NCBI GenBank assembly: GCA_031267295.1
Contig: JAIRZI010000073.1
Span: forward strand, 1-52,544
DNA from: Propionibacteriaceae bacterium
Lineage (GTDB): Bacteria > Actinomycetota > Actinomycetes > Propionibacteriales > Propionibacteriaceae
Length of the DNA stretch: 52,544 nt
Reading direction: 5' to 3'
A program made the translations under genes and the position numbers. Below the pieces are notes generated by a model that searched no databases, was not told the origin of the DNA, and saw only the letters and a program-made list of their open reading frames with translations. How positions within the stretch are numbered: the stretch's first letter is position 1; each line of letters opens with the position of its first letter. Shown here in pieces: positions 1 through 9,190 of the stretch.

Positions 1-70
1 GTCTCCCCGTCACTGCGAAGAGCATAGGGCGGCACGACGCAACAACGCACAGTAACGTATCGAGTCTCTC
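1..70. repeat. 63-bp degenerate repeat unit leading into MITE copy A
   Basis: One unit of the degenerate 63-bp repeat that also forms tandem arrays near 23.5 kb and 36 kb. Its head (cgtcactgcgaagagc, from base 8) resembles the left arm of the MITE starting at 71. The next head therefore falls exactly 63 bp later. Truncated by the window edge, so more units may lie to the left. Confidence 0.7.
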
Positions 71-226
71 CGTCATTGCGAGGAGCGCAAGCGACGAAGC
101 AATCCAGAAAAGTAATTACTAAGCAAAAGAGGTTTTCGTTCAACAAACCCGAACTAGAAAGACTCACATAAACGACACCAAAATAACCGGACTGCTTCGC
201 ATCCTCACGGACACTCGCAATGACGG
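71..226. repeat. MITE-like inverted-repeat element, copy A
   Basis: A left arm beginning cgtcattgcgaggagcgcaa is followed by an AT-rich core of about 80 bp (containing gttcaacaaacccgaacta). An inverted right arm ends at ...cactcgcaatgacgg. The same arm-core-arm structure recurs at 23588-23746, 36080-36238 and 36516-36674, all 159 bp. This copy is 156 bp and the most diverged. It contains no convincing ORF, so it is a non-autonomous repeat. Confidence 0.8.
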
Positions 227-254
227 GTGGCAGGTGATGATTCTGGGAGTTTCC

Positions 255-291
255 CGTCATTGCGAGGAGCGCAAGCGACGAAGCAATCCAG
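255..291 (+). repeat. Solo left arm of the MITE
   Basis: A 37-bp match to the left arm of the 159-bp element (cgtcattgcgag...caatccag) with no right arm after it. It runs directly into the palindromic segment at 299-355. Confidence 0.7.
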
Positions 292-486
292 AAAAGAAGT
301 GCGTAGTGCAAAAACCCAACGTGCATTTAACAAACACTTACTGCACTACCCGCACCTCTGATGGTCTGAAAACCCGAGAAAATCAGTGCTTCCCTAAGCA
401 ACGTGCCCGTTAAATGTTTGAGCGCACTTGTGCCCTAATTACCGTCTCTCGCTTAAAAGCGCCGCCACAACCCGTATCATCGATAT
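292..486. repeat. Palindrome and shared terminus upstream of the MscS gene
   Basis: An imperfect inverted repeat pairs 299-310 (gtgcgtagtgca) with 342-355 (tgcactacccgcac). It is followed at 378-396 by gaaaatcagtgcttcccta, a terminus also seen at 14829-14846 and, more diverged, at 9341-9358. Bases 400-486 hold no other recognisable feature. The promoter for the downstream channel gene should lie here, but no clear -35/-10 pair was found. Confidence 0.5.
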
Positions 487-1401
487 ATGCCGAACGAAGC
501 GAAAACTTGGCAGAACATCACACTTACCGTTGCGATCATAACGGTGAGCGCGATTGTTGCTGTCCTTATTATCAATTTGCTCATTGGTCGGTTAGTAAAC
601 GCCTCCGTGAACCGCGCCAAGGAACGCTCAACGGAACGCACTGGACGCGCGGCAGTGGCTGACGACACCTCCCGGGCGGCTCATCGCATCAGAACTTTAG
701 GGCAAGCGCTAAAACTGATCTCAACTTGGGCGATCATATTCATAGCTTTCTTTATGACGCTACATGAACTCGGTTTTAATACCGCACCGTTGCTCGCCTC
801 CGCCGGTATTGGCGGTATCGCTATCGGCCTTGGTGCCCAGTCGCTCATCAAAGATATTTTCGGCGGGGTGTTCCTGATTTTGGAAGATCAGTTTGGAATC
901 GGTGATTACGTAATTATCGGCGAACTAAAAGGAGTAGTGCAATCTATCGGTGTCCGAGTTACCCGTATTCAAGATAGTTCCGGTGCAGTGTGGTATGTGC
1001 GTAACGGTGAAATCTCTACTCTCGGCAATCAATCGCAAGGGTGGTCGAGCGCGTATGTGAAGTTACCTGTCGCGTTGACCGAAGACCCATTCAAGGTTAT
1101 TCGAGTGTTGGAGTCGGTAACCGCAGAGTTGGAACACGACCCACAGTGGCATAACCAGATGTTAGAACCTCCCAGTGTGCAGGGCTTATCGGCGTTCGAC
1201 TCCGCCGAGATGATATTCCAAGTGCAACTTAAATGCCCCGCGAACAAACAGTGGACGGTGGAACGCGAACTGCGAGCGCGTGCTCTTTTAGCTTTCCAAC
1301 ACGCTGGTATCAAAACGCCAATCCATCTCGTTAACACCCCAGGATTAGGCGTATTCGAGATACCGGAAGATAGTGCAACCACGAACAGTGAAAAACCCTA
1401 A
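487..1401 (+). CDS. MscS-family small-conductance mechanosensitive channel
   Basis: Predicted tension-gated channel of the cytoplasmic membrane that releases solutes on osmotic downshock. The 304-residue protein has an N-terminal membrane helix (about residues 10-34) and a second around 75-95. Next comes the glycine/alanine-rich pore helix (ASAGIGGIAIGLGAQSLIKD), continuing into FGGVFLILEDQFGIGDYV. These are the hallmark MscS TM3 and the start of the beta domain. The C-terminal part fits the alpha/beta vestibule. The length is typical of short MscS proteins. The ATG start has no strong Shine-Dalgarno sequence. It stands alone, after a repeat region and 177-185 bp before the CCA-adding enzyme. 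The family is clear; gating properties cannot be judged. Confidence 0.9.
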   Translation: MPNEAKTWQNITLTVAIITVSAIVAVLIINLLIGRLVNASVNRAKERSTERTGRAAVADDTSRAAHRIRTLGQALKLISTWAIIFIAFFMTLHELGFNTAPLLASAGIGGIAIGLGAQSLIKDIFGGVFLILEDQFGIGDYVIIGELKGVVQSIGVRVTRIQDSSGAVWYVRNGEISTLGNQSQGWSSAYVKLPVALTEDPFKVIRVLESVTAELEHDPQWHNQMLEPPSVQGLSAFDSAEMIFQVQLKCPANKQWTVERELRARALLAFQHAGIKTPIHLVNTPGLGVFEIPEDSATTNSEKP

Positions 1402-1586
1402 ATCACAACGCAAATTGGATAACAGCTACCCACAGTCTCTTCCAACGCAACGATGTCTGTAGTTCTTCGTACTGTGAGTTCACACACTGAAAAGCGTGGC
1501 AGCACACCTTTAAACAGCGCTACCAGTTACGCTTTTATCGGCGACTTATTAGCGTCTGGGAGCATTCGCCTATTAGATTGGCTGTT

Positions 1587-3044
1587 ATGTCCGAGTTGAG
1601 TGCTACGCAGCAGCGCGCCCTCGCAGAACTACTCCAACTAACCCCGGTGATCAATGAACTAGGGACACTGTTCCGTAACGCTGGGCATCAGCTTTACTTG
1701 GTGGGCGGGTCAGTGCGTGATGCACTGCTGGGGCGGCTCGGTAACGATCTGGACTTCACCACGTCCGCACCGCCGGATAAGACGCAGGCGTTGTTGGAGA
1801 GCTACACGAACGCCGTATGGGATGTCGGTAAAAATTGGGGCACTATAGCCGCTAAAAAAACGACTTCAAATGGCAGCAGTTGGCTGATTGAAATCACCAC
1901 ATTTCGCGCCGATACTTACCACAAAGATTCTCGTAAACCCAGCGTCAAATACGGTGACAATATTGCAGACGACCTAGTGCGTCGCGATTTCACCAGCAAC
2001 GCGATGGCGATCGACGTGTCTCACCCATCCGGAACGCCACAGTTGATAGACCCATACGACGGTTTAGAAGATTTAGCCGATCATCTGATTCGTACCCCAG
2101 CCGCCCCCGAATTGTCGTTCTCCGACGATCCGTTGCGCATCATGCGAGCGGCGCGTTTCGCGTCTCAACTCAAGTTTAAAGTTACGCCCGACGTACAAGC
2201 TGCCATGAAAGCGATGGCGGAACGCATTACTATAATTTCTGCGGAACGGGTGCAGGCAGAGTTAACGAAACTGCTACTAACCGATAGCCCGGCACGCGGC
2301 CTTGACCTACTCGTCAGCACTGGCGTTGCCGAATACGTGTTGCCGGAACTGCCCGCACTACAGTTAGAGCGCGATGAACACGCGATGCATAAGGACATCT
2401 ACGCTCACTCTCTGGTGGTGCTACAGCAAGCAATCGAACTGGAGCACACCCGGCGACACTCTCCCGACATCATCACTCGTCTTGCGGCGCTGCTACATGA
2501 CATCGGTAAACCCGCCACCAAACGCATCATTGGCGGCAAAGTGAGTTTCCTCTATCACGACATAGTCGGCGCAAAACTGGTGCGTAAACGTCTCAGGGCA
2601 CTTAAATACCCCAATGAGATCGTGGATGCCGTGGCACAGCTAGTCGAACAACATCTTCGTTTTCACGGCTACGGCGAGCAAGAGTGGACTGATTCAGCGG
2701 TGCGGCGTTACGTACATGATGCTGGAAGCCAACTGGAACGCCTGCATATTTTAACCCGCGCTGACTGCACCACCCGCAACGCCGCAAAAGCCACCCGGTT
2801 GCGCCGCACTTACGACGAACTGGAGTTTCGGATAGACGAACTCAAGAAGCAGGAAGAATTGGACGCGATTCGCCCCGATTTAGATGGCTTGCAGATCATG
2901 GAACTACTTGGCATCGCTCCGGGGGCACTGGTGGGGGAAGCGTATCGTTTCCTGTTGGAACGTCGGATGGCTGCTGGCCCACTCGGCGCAGAACGTGCCC
3001 GCGAAGAACTGTTACGCTGGTGGGCTGATCGCTCCAAACTCTAA
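1587..3044 (+). CDS. pcnA: CCA tRNA nucleotidyltransferase (PcnA/Cca family)
   Basis: Adds or repairs the 3' CCA end of tRNAs using CTP and ATP; cytoplasmic. The N-terminal head domain has the nucleotidyltransferase signature VGGSVRDALLGR followed by NDLDF, whose two aspartates bind metal. It is followed by RRDFTSNAMAID and DDPLRIMRAARF, both conserved in class II CCA enzymes. A C-terminal HD domain shows LLHDIGKP. About 485 residues is normal for the actinobacterial form. I chose the ATG at 1587; a TTG nine bases upstream is in frame, and a GGGAG lies rather far upstream of both. The gene opens the block pcnA - DUF6049 - pseudokinase - trxB that is syntenic with the Rv3907c-Rv3913 region of Mycobacterium tuberculosis, although no NUDIX gene follows here. 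Confidence 0.92.
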   Translation: MSELSATQQRALAELLQLTPVINELGTLFRNAGHQLYLVGGSVRDALLGRLGNDLDFTTSAPPDKTQALLESYTNAVWDVGKNWGTIAAKKTTSNGSSWLIEITTFRADTYHKDSRKPSVKYGDNIADDLVRRDFTSNAMAIDVSHPSGTPQLIDPYDGLEDLADHLIRTPAAPELSFSDDPLRIMRAARFASQLKFKVTPDVQAAMKAMAERITIISAERVQAELTKLLLTDSPARGLDLLVSTGVAEYVLPELPALQLERDEHAMHKDIYAHSLVVLQQAIELEHTRRHSPDIITRLAALLHDIGKPATKRIIGGKVSFLYHDIVGAKLVRKRLRALKYPNEIVDAVAQLVEQHLRFHGYGEQEWTDSAVRRYVHDAGSQLERLHILTRADCTTRNAAKATRLRRTYDELEFRIDELKKQEELDAIRPDLDGLQIMELLGIAPGALVGEAYRFLLERRMAAGPLGAERAREELLRWWADRSKL

Positions 3045-3253
3045 ACTGCAAAGGCTATGTTTGTTGGCGCAGCTTAAAAATCCAGTTTCTGGGCGTACTA
3101 GATACCTACTGCGAAATCACGGCGTATCGCAGCAACCAAAACAATCCTATTCGCACTGCTCCCCGCGAAAATACTTGAACTCTCCGCTACCACAAAACCC
3201 GAATCTAGCGATTGAAGAAGCGGCAACTACCGCACACCACGTAACATTAAAGA

Positions 3254-5383
3254 GTGCGAATAGCAGCGTCACTAATCAATCGGACACTCCGCGACGGTGC
3301 TGGGCGCGTTTTGCTTGCGTTCGTTTTAGTGTTCGTTTCGATCGCCGGTACTCCGTCACAGCTTTCAGCAGTTGCAGACGAAGTAGCGCACATTGCAGTC
3401 ACTACACTAACTCCCGAAGTGTTAACCGAGGGCATGTTGGCGAGTGTGGAAGGCACGGTTACTAACGACACCAGCCAACCTTTCAATGACGTTCGAGTGG
3501 CGCTCCAGATAGACCCGAACGCTATCAAAACCGCAGCCGATCTCGCCGCAGTGGTTTCCAAAGAACCTACTACACATAGTGACTTGACTCTGCTGGTCGA
3601 TGTGCTTTCCACCGTGAACAGCGTACTTTCCCCTGGAGAATCAGCTACTTTCACCTTGGAAGTTGACCCGCTAGCTCATGGGCTTATACCGGGAGCGGTG
3701 TATGCCATCGATCTGCAGTTACAACAACGTATCCAAGGGGATTGGACATCGCTGGCGGCCACCCGAGTTTTACTAACTTATCTCGCCGGCCAAGGTGAAT
3801 CGGTTGAGCACCCGACAGCAGTGTCGGTGGTGGCGCTGAACTCCCAACCGTCCCTTATCATTCCTGCGGAGGAGGGCAGCAACCCTTCTGTTGCGGTGTT
3901 CGCTAACGAGCATCTCGGCGCTGAACTGGAAACTCGCCTTAATGAATTACTGGATTACGCTGAACACTTCGACGCAAATGTGGTTATTGACCCGCTGCTG
4001 TACGACGAAGTTAGCGCACTGGCTGCCGGATACAGTGTGTCCGACTCCGACGCTACTGTGGTGGCAGGTAGTAAACAAGCCGTTGCCGCTAGTTGGCTCA
4101 ACCGGTTGAATACATTGTTAACCACCGCTGGTGGCCGTTGCTATCGGGGATTGTCCGCTACACCAGAGTTGGCTGCGGTAGCGGATACCGCATATAGCAC
4201 AGTGGTAGCGGCGGCCGCTAGCACTCTAAGAGAGGGACATCCACTAGCTGAATTGCCGTTGGCAGTATTAAGTATCACCGGACGTTTAGACGCTGTGACG
4301 TTGGCGTATCTTGCAGAAACTGAACCGAACGTTATAGTCAGCGACTCCGTTGCTACCAGTACCTTTTCTCGAATTGCCGAGCGTCCGGTACTGGTAGCCG
4401 CAGCTAATCTGGTGGCACGCGACGGCACCTCACCCAGCAGCGCAACTTTGCTAGTTCGCCGTACTCGACTGCACGCCGAACAGTACCTGGCGTGGCTGGC
4501 AGCATCACCGTTAGTCACAGTTGTCACGGATCAATCGCAAGTATTGGTTGAGACGGATATGCCAACTGACTTCGTCGCGGTGCCGCTTAACAGCTTGCAG
4601 CCGTCTGAAGCCCCCATCGTTTGGGTGCCTACCGCTGCGCCGCCGCTCCAAATCCCTGCCACGATGCTAGACCTTGTGCAAGCGGTAGACACTGACTTCA
4701 CCTACTGGTCACATATCAGCCCTACCCCTGAACTGGTGCAGTTGGGCAGAAATACTGTGGTGTCGGCTGCCTGGTCGGCAAGTTGGGCAGGCGATTGGGC
4801 TAGCGCCGCTAACTGGTTACAGCAACGCGCCGAGTTGATACGTACTGCGCTTGCAGCCGGGAAAATCGCTTTGAAAATCACCCCCGAGTGGCACATAAGT
4901 GAAGATACCACCGCTATGCCGGTACAGCTCACCAACAACATGGGGGTAGCAGTACGGGTGCGAGTGTTGTTCAACACTGAGAATGAACAGCGGTTGTCTA
5001 TTCCCGCGTCCGATTTTGTCGTAATTGCTCCTGGCGAAACTGAAACCATTCGGGTCGAACCTACGGTGTACGGTAGCGGCACACTCGCCGTCACTGCGCG
5101 CATCCAAGACGGTTTCGGCAATCTTGTGGGCGACCTGGCACGGTTCACGGTCAGTTCCAGCACTGCGAGCGCGCTGGCGTGGATCACCATAATTATGGCT
5201 GGGGCGGCTTTCCTGATAGCCACAGGTTTACGAGTACGTCACGTACGCAAGTATGGAAAACGTGCTGGACCCAACCACCGCAGCCTGGTAACACAGCTAT
5301 CTGGCAAATTCGCTAGCAGTAAAGACCGCGAACTGCGCGGCGCGGCAACACAATCACCTGACTCACAGGCAGACTTGTCTTAA
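3254..5383 (+). CDS. DUF6049-type secreted, membrane-anchored protein
   Basis: A 709-residue protein of unknown function, placed like Rv3909 between the CCA enzyme and the MviN pseudokinase. It starts at a GTG with an N-terminal hydrophobic signal (about residues 17-35). A large extracytoplasmic region follows. Its first part resembles a beta-sandwich (VEGTVTNDTSQPFNDVRVAL), and a second beta-sandwich-like stretch lies near the C-terminus (about 545-625). A single membrane helix (about 635-655, ALAWITIIMAGAAFLIATG) and a short basic cytoplasmic tail end the protein. Actinobacterial homologues at this position are conserved beside murJ/mviN, so a role at the cell envelope is likely by context. 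The family assignment rests on synteny and architecture, not on a diagnostic motif. Confidence 0.75.
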   Translation: MRIAASLINRTLRDGAGRVLLAFVLVFVSIAGTPSQLSAVADEVAHIAVTTLTPEVLTEGMLASVEGTVTNDTSQPFNDVRVALQIDPNAIKTAADLAAVVSKEPTTHSDLTLLVDVLSTVNSVLSPGESATFTLEVDPLAHGLIPGAVYAIDLQLQQRIQGDWTSLAATRVLLTYLAGQGESVEHPTAVSVVALNSQPSLIIPAEEGSNPSVAVFANEHLGAELETRLNELLDYAEHFDANVVIDPLLYDEVSALAAGYSVSDSDATVVAGSKQAVAASWLNRLNTLLTTAGGRCYRGLSATPELAAVADTAYSTVVAAAASTLREGHPLAELPLAVLSITGRLDAVTLAYLAETEPNVIVSDSVATSTFSRIAERPVLVAAANLVARDGTSPSSATLLVRRTRLHAEQYLAWLAASPLVTVVTDQSQVLVETDMPTDFVAVPLNSLQPSEAPIVWVPTAAPPLQIPATMLDLVQAVDTDFTYWSHISPTPELVQLGRNTVVSAAWSASWAGDWASAANWLQQRAELIRTALAAGKIALKITPEWHISEDTTAMPVQLTNNMGVAVRVRVLFNTENEQRLSIPASDFVVIAPGETETIRVEPTVYGSGTLAVTARIQDGFGNLVGDLARFTVSSSTASALAWITIIMAGAAFLIATGLRVRHVRKYGKRAGPNHRSLVTQLSGKFASSKDRELRGAATQSPDSQADLS

Positions 5384-5452
5384 GGAAACACTGAGTGAAC
5401 AACGTTTCTCTCAAGGTCAAGCCGTAGCCACTGCAGCAAGGAAGGTGGACAG

Positions 5453-7282
5453 ATGGCGAAGAACGTCTTTGACGACCCCCAGTTGTCGCCGCAGTTACCG
5501 AGCGGTGAAGTGACTTTTGGGCAAGTTCTGGGGGCACGTTATCGTTTAGACGAACAGTTGCTCACAGTGGATGAAATCGGCTTGTGGCGCGGTTGGGATG
5601 AACAACTATCGCGGATCGTGCTGCTATACGTATTACCCCCAAATCATCCGCGCACTACGGCGGTGCTAAACGCCGCCCGCGTCGCGTCACAAGCAGTAGA
5701 CGCCCGCTTTTTGCGCGTACTTGACGCTTTGGAGTACGGCCCTAGTGAGCCGGCATCTTTCGTGGTATGCGAATGTGTACCGGGTTATCACCTACAAGCT
5801 GTATTGACCGCCGGGCCAATCGGGTCGCTGGCGGCCACCTGGTTGACATCAGAAATCGCTAAAGCACTCCTGCCCTTGCACGCGGAACGTCTTTCACACG
5901 GCTTGCTGAACCCCGATTCAGTGGTTATTACTACTAACGGCAACATCAAAATTAGTGGTTTCCTGTTGGACTCGGTGCTCGGTGAAACTTCTGAAAAAGA
6001 TACCGACACCACTTGGGAGGAGCGCGAGGCAGTTGATGTCAGCGCGTTAGGGCAACTGTTGTACGCTTCCCTCACCGGGCATTGGCCTATCGTGACATCC
6101 GCCGATTCCGATTTTGGACTTCCCGTGGTGTACCGCGACACGCATGGCATCCCGGCACCGTCCGAACTGCGTTCTGGGGTGCCGCAGATATTAGATGTCA
6201 TCTGCACACAGATTCTCGCTCCAAAACCGGATAATCCGCAGTTGGATTCCGTACAGGACGTGGTAACCGCGCTAGCACAAGTATTAGGGGCAGCTGATGC
6301 CACCGAAGATCTCGCATATCGAGTGCGCGCATTAGCGGTGGTTGCCGAGCCGGCCACTACCCGACCAAGCAGCGCTACGGCGACAGATAACTCCAACTCA
6401 GTGAAGGTATTCGCTCCGCCGCCGGGTACTGACCCGAATCAAATTCTTGACGACTATGAGGACTCATCCGCCAAAATACCAATCGTGGGCGAAACTCCGA
6501 CGCAAGTTTCTCCAGCCGCCAATCCGGACGTTGCCGCACATCTGACGGCTCCAACAGCAGACGCTGCGCCAGTTGCCCCGAAAGCAAACGTTCCATCGCC
6601 AGCCGGAGTATCGGCAGACGCTTCCTCCTCAAGTGGAGTAGCTGTCGTGCTCCAACGACCGCTACGTTTTCTATTGACCCAAATTGGCAAGGTACCGTTG
6701 TGGCAACTGGGTCTTGGAGTGCTGTTAATAATTTTGGTGCTATTTTTTGTTATTAAAAATCTATTCGGCGGTGACACTGCCGCCCCTCCTGGCGGAGTGG
6801 AAGTCAAGACTGACATCGCTGCCGTCAGCAGTTTTGATCCCACAGCCGACGGCGGCTCTGGCGACGAATGCGACGAAATGGTGGGGAATGCGATTGACGG
6901 CAACCCCACCACCCGTTGGGAATGCAACTACTACGATTCCGCTAAACCGACTATGAAACCTGGGTTTGGGTTGCTGCTTACCTTGCCGTCGGAACAGTTA
7001 GTCACTGCCATCGGGCTGCAAGTACCTAACGCTGGTGCCACGGTACAGATCATGGTGCCTAACGCCGACAAACTGGCAACTGATGGAGCCGCCCCGACGG
7101 ATTCGGTGCAGTCCTGGCATGAAGTGGGTGGCGGACAGTTGGTGAACACCAGCGCTCGTTTCGTACTCACTGAACCGGTAAAAACTAAGTATGTGCTGAT
7201 TTATGCAACCGAATTGGCCGATGTTGGCAATTGGCAGTACGAGTTTGTAGTAACCGAAACCACAGTTTACGTGCAGCAGTAA
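5453..7282 (+). CDS. Membrane pseudokinase with extracellular discoidin-like domain (MviN/Rv3910 C-terminal half)
   Basis: Predicted scaffold linking Ser/Thr phosphorylation to lipid II export. Residues 25-285 follow the protein-kinase fold but are catalytically dead. The VAxK lysine position reads VLLY (56-59), the HRDxKPxN loop reads HGLLNPDS (149-156), and the DFG region reads SGF. A low-complexity Ala/Pro/Ser linker leads to one membrane helix (about 414-437). A C-terminal extracellular region (about 455-609) resembles a discoidin/F5-8 type beta-sandwich (VGNAIDGNPTTRWEC). This order equals the C-terminal half of mycobacterial MviN, in which the pseudokinase is phosphorylated by PknB and bound by FhaA. 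Here the MurJ half is missing and is encoded at 50699-52360. The ATG has a good AAGGTGG ribosome site. Confidence 0.85.
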   Translation: MAKNVFDDPQLSPQLPSGEVTFGQVLGARYRLDEQLLTVDEIGLWRGWDEQLSRIVLLYVLPPNHPRTTAVLNAARVASQAVDARFLRVLDALEYGPSEPASFVVCECVPGYHLQAVLTAGPIGSLAATWLTSEIAKALLPLHAERLSHGLLNPDSVVITTNGNIKISGFLLDSVLGETSEKDTDTTWEEREAVDVSALGQLLYASLTGHWPIVTSADSDFGLPVVYRDTHGIPAPSELRSGVPQILDVICTQILAPKPDNPQLDSVQDVVTALAQVLGAADATEDLAYRVRALAVVAEPATTRPSSATATDNSNSVKVFAPPPGTDPNQILDDYEDSSAKIPIVGETPTQVSPAANPDVAAHLTAPTADAAPVAPKANVPSPAGVSADASSSSGVAVVLQRPLRFLLTQIGKVPLWQLGLGVLLIILVLFFVIKNLFGGDTAAPPGGVEVKTDIAAVSSFDPTADGGSGDECDEMVGNAIDGNPTTRWECNYYDSAKPTMKPGFGLLLTLPSEQLVTAIGLQVPNAGATVQIMVPNADKLATDGAAPTDSVQSWHEVGGGQLVNTSARFVLTEPVKTKYVLIYATELADVGNWQYEFVVTETTVYVQQ

Positions 7283-7334
7283 CCCCCGGATTGCTTACCA
7301 GTCACCGTACACATTGCCCGGTAAGCTTAACCGT

Positions 7335-8039
7335 ATGCACCTACTACTGATTAGGCATGGCGAATCCGAGAACAATGGCATCTACCGCACCACAAACGGC
7401 GACCTGTCTAAACTAGTGCCCGATCCCGATCTGACTACACTAGGCCGACGGCAAGCTGAAAAACTAGCGGCATTTTTTGCGGCAGGTAAGTTGCCCCGTC
7501 CCGATGTGCTGTACACCTCGTTGATGCGACGCGCCGTAGCCACTTCACTATCGATCTGCGAAACTCTTAAAATGAGTGCCATCGGACAACTAGACCTGCA
7601 CGAAGTCGCAGTAGCCGACGATGGCCCGGTTGGTGCGCCGGCACCGTCAACCGGCCAACCGGCCAGCGTGCTCCGCACCATCAACCCCCGACTAATAGTT
7701 CCTGATGAGGCAACCGAAGATGGTTGGTATCGCGGATCATTTGAGACCCCAGCTACGGCTTGGGACCGCGCCCAACGGTTCACGTCTTGGCTACTTGATA
7801 CCTATCATGGGCGCGATAACTGCGTGGCGCTCGTTGGCCATGGCTGGTTCCATCAGCTCATTCTGCGGGTACTGGTGCTGCACCCACCGCGCCCCGATGG
7901 CACGTTGCAGTCATGGTTCCGTATGTACAACACTGCCACTATCTCGCTGGTACTCCCGGGACATTTCGATCAAGAACTAGCCGATGTGCTCTGGATGAAC
8001 CGTTTTGACCACCTGGAACCAGATGAACTGACGGTATGA
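7335..8039 (+). CDS. Histidine phosphatase (phosphoglycerate mutase-like) family protein
   Basis: Cytoplasmic phosphatase or mutase of unknown substrate. The N-terminus LLLIRHGESENN carries the RHG phospho-histidine motif. The second catalytic histidine is in VALVGHGWFH. RRAVATS supplies the usual substrate-binding arginine. Preferred start is the ATG at 7335, right before the conserved first strand; an in-frame TTG lies at 7314. An inverted repeat (gcttacc 7293-7299 / ggtaagc 7320-7326) sits just upstream and could mask the weak ribosome site. At this place other actinobacteria often carry a sigma factor gene (sigM); none is seen here. Confidence 0.85.
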   Translation: MHLLLIRHGESENNGIYRTTNGDLSKLVPDPDLTTLGRRQAEKLAAFFAAGKLPRPDVLYTSLMRRAVATSLSICETLKMSAIGQLDLHEVAVADDGPVGAPAPSTGQPASVLRTINPRLIVPDEATEDGWYRGSFETPATAWDRAQRFTSWLLDTYHGRDNCVALVGHGWFHQLILRVLVLHPPRPDGTLQSWFRMYNTATISLVLPGHFDQELADVLWMNRFDHLEPDELTV

Positions 8040-8054
8040 GTAAGCGGCTACCCC

Positions 8055-8146
8055 GACATATCCCAGACATATCCCACTGAAATCATGCTGGGGTACATAT
8101 TTGTTTAGCTTGCAAGTCATGTCACCTGTTGAAATAATTTTTCAAC
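8055..8146. promoter_or_regulatory. Repeats upstream of trxB (possible operator)
   Basis: Two exact tandem copies of gacatatccca (8055-8065, 8066-8076) are followed about 50 bp later by an inverted repeat gttgaaa-taatt-tttcaac (8128-8146). Both lie in the 150-bp gap before the thioredoxin reductase. They could be regulator sites, but nothing identifies a cognate protein. Confidence 0.3.
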
Positions 8147-8189
8147 TCAGATGAGACGCTAATGGATAGGTAGTCGAGTGCTCTAACAA

Positions 8190-9146
8190 ATGACACATAG
8201 AATTGGAAGTATGCAGATTCGCAACGTCATCATCATCGGTTCCGGCCCTGCTGGTTATACAGCAGCGATCTATAGCGCACGCGCCGGGTTGCAACCGCTG
8301 CTGTTTGAAGGCGCCTTGAACGCCGGTGGGATGTTGATGAATACCTCCGAAATTGAAAACTTCCCCGGCTTTCCTTCGGGCATCGGCGGACCCGATCTGA
8401 TGGCGAAACTGCGAGAGCAAGCCGAAAGTTTCGGCACCGAGTTCATCACGGACGACGTGGAGCGCGTCGATCTTGTCAGTGAAGTGAAACGAGTTTGGAG
8501 CGCTACCGGCGAAGAGTACGAAGCATGGTCAGTGATTTTGGCTATGGGTTCTGCGTACCGCCAACTCAATATTCCTGCTGAAACTAGCTATGCCGGTAAG
8601 GGGGTCTCCTGGTGTGCAACTTGTGACGGTTTCTTTTATCGCGGTAAAGAGATCGCAGTGATCGGCGGAGGAGACACCGCCCTTGAAGAGGCCATGTTTC
8701 TCACTCGTTTTGCCGACAAAGTGACGCTCATCCACCGTCGAGACGAGTTTCGCGCATCACACATTATGATTGAGCGACTGCGCGCTAACTCGAAAATCGT
8801 ACCTATTATGAACAGCGAAGTTGTCGATATGTCTGGTAACACTAAGCTCGCCGGACTCACCTTACGCGACACCGTCACTGGTGCCCTCACCGAACTGAGC
8901 GTCTCCGGGTTGTTTGAAGCTATCGGACACACCCCACGCTCAGAGTTGGTAGCCGGGCAGATTGAGTTGACAGCCGACGGTTACGTCAAAGTGAGCGCAC
9001 CAAGCACCGCAACTAACTTGCCTGGGGTGTTCGCCGCCGGTGACCTAACCGACCCAACATACCGCCAAGCTATCAGCGCCGCCGGTACGGGTTGCCGAGC
9101 CGCAATCGATACCGAACGCTACCTGGTAGTCACCGCCGCGAACTAG
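8190..9146 (+). CDS. trxB: Thioredoxin-disulfide reductase
   Basis: FAD/NADPH flavoenzyme that reduces thioredoxin in the cytoplasm. The N-terminal FAD-binding motif is IIIGSGPAGYTAAIYSARAG. The redox centre CATC is in SWCATCDGFFY. The NADPH motif is VIGGGDTALEEA, and the C-terminal FAD motif is GVFAAGDLTDPTYRQA. At 318 residues it is standard length. The first ATG was kept; a second ATG at 8211 sits directly before the conserved region and is also possible. No thioredoxin gene follows, unlike in many actinobacteria where trxB and trxA are adjacent. Confidence 0.95.
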   Translation: MTHRIGSMQIRNVIIIGSGPAGYTAAIYSARAGLQPLLFEGALNAGGMLMNTSEIENFPGFPSGIGGPDLMAKLREQAESFGTEFITDDVERVDLVSEVKRVWSATGEEYEAWSVILAMGSAYRQLNIPAETSYAGKGVSWCATCDGFFYRGKEIAVIGGGDTALEEAMFLTRFADKVTLIHRRDEFRASHIMIERLRANSKIVPIMNSEVVDMSGNTKLAGLTLRDTVTGALTELSVSGLFEAIGHTPRSELVAGQIELTADGYVKVSAPSTATNLPGVFAAGDLTDPTYRQAISAAGTGCRAAIDTERYLVVTAAN

Positions 9147-9190
9147 TGAACAGTTAGCTGGCGCGCAACTAACTGCTAGCAATGTAGCGC

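Noticed and set aside
1-300. CRISPR array suggested by regularly spaced repeats
   Set aside because: The repeats here and near 23.5 and 36 kb are degenerate 63-bp units and inverted-repeat elements without unique spacers, and no cas gene is nearby.
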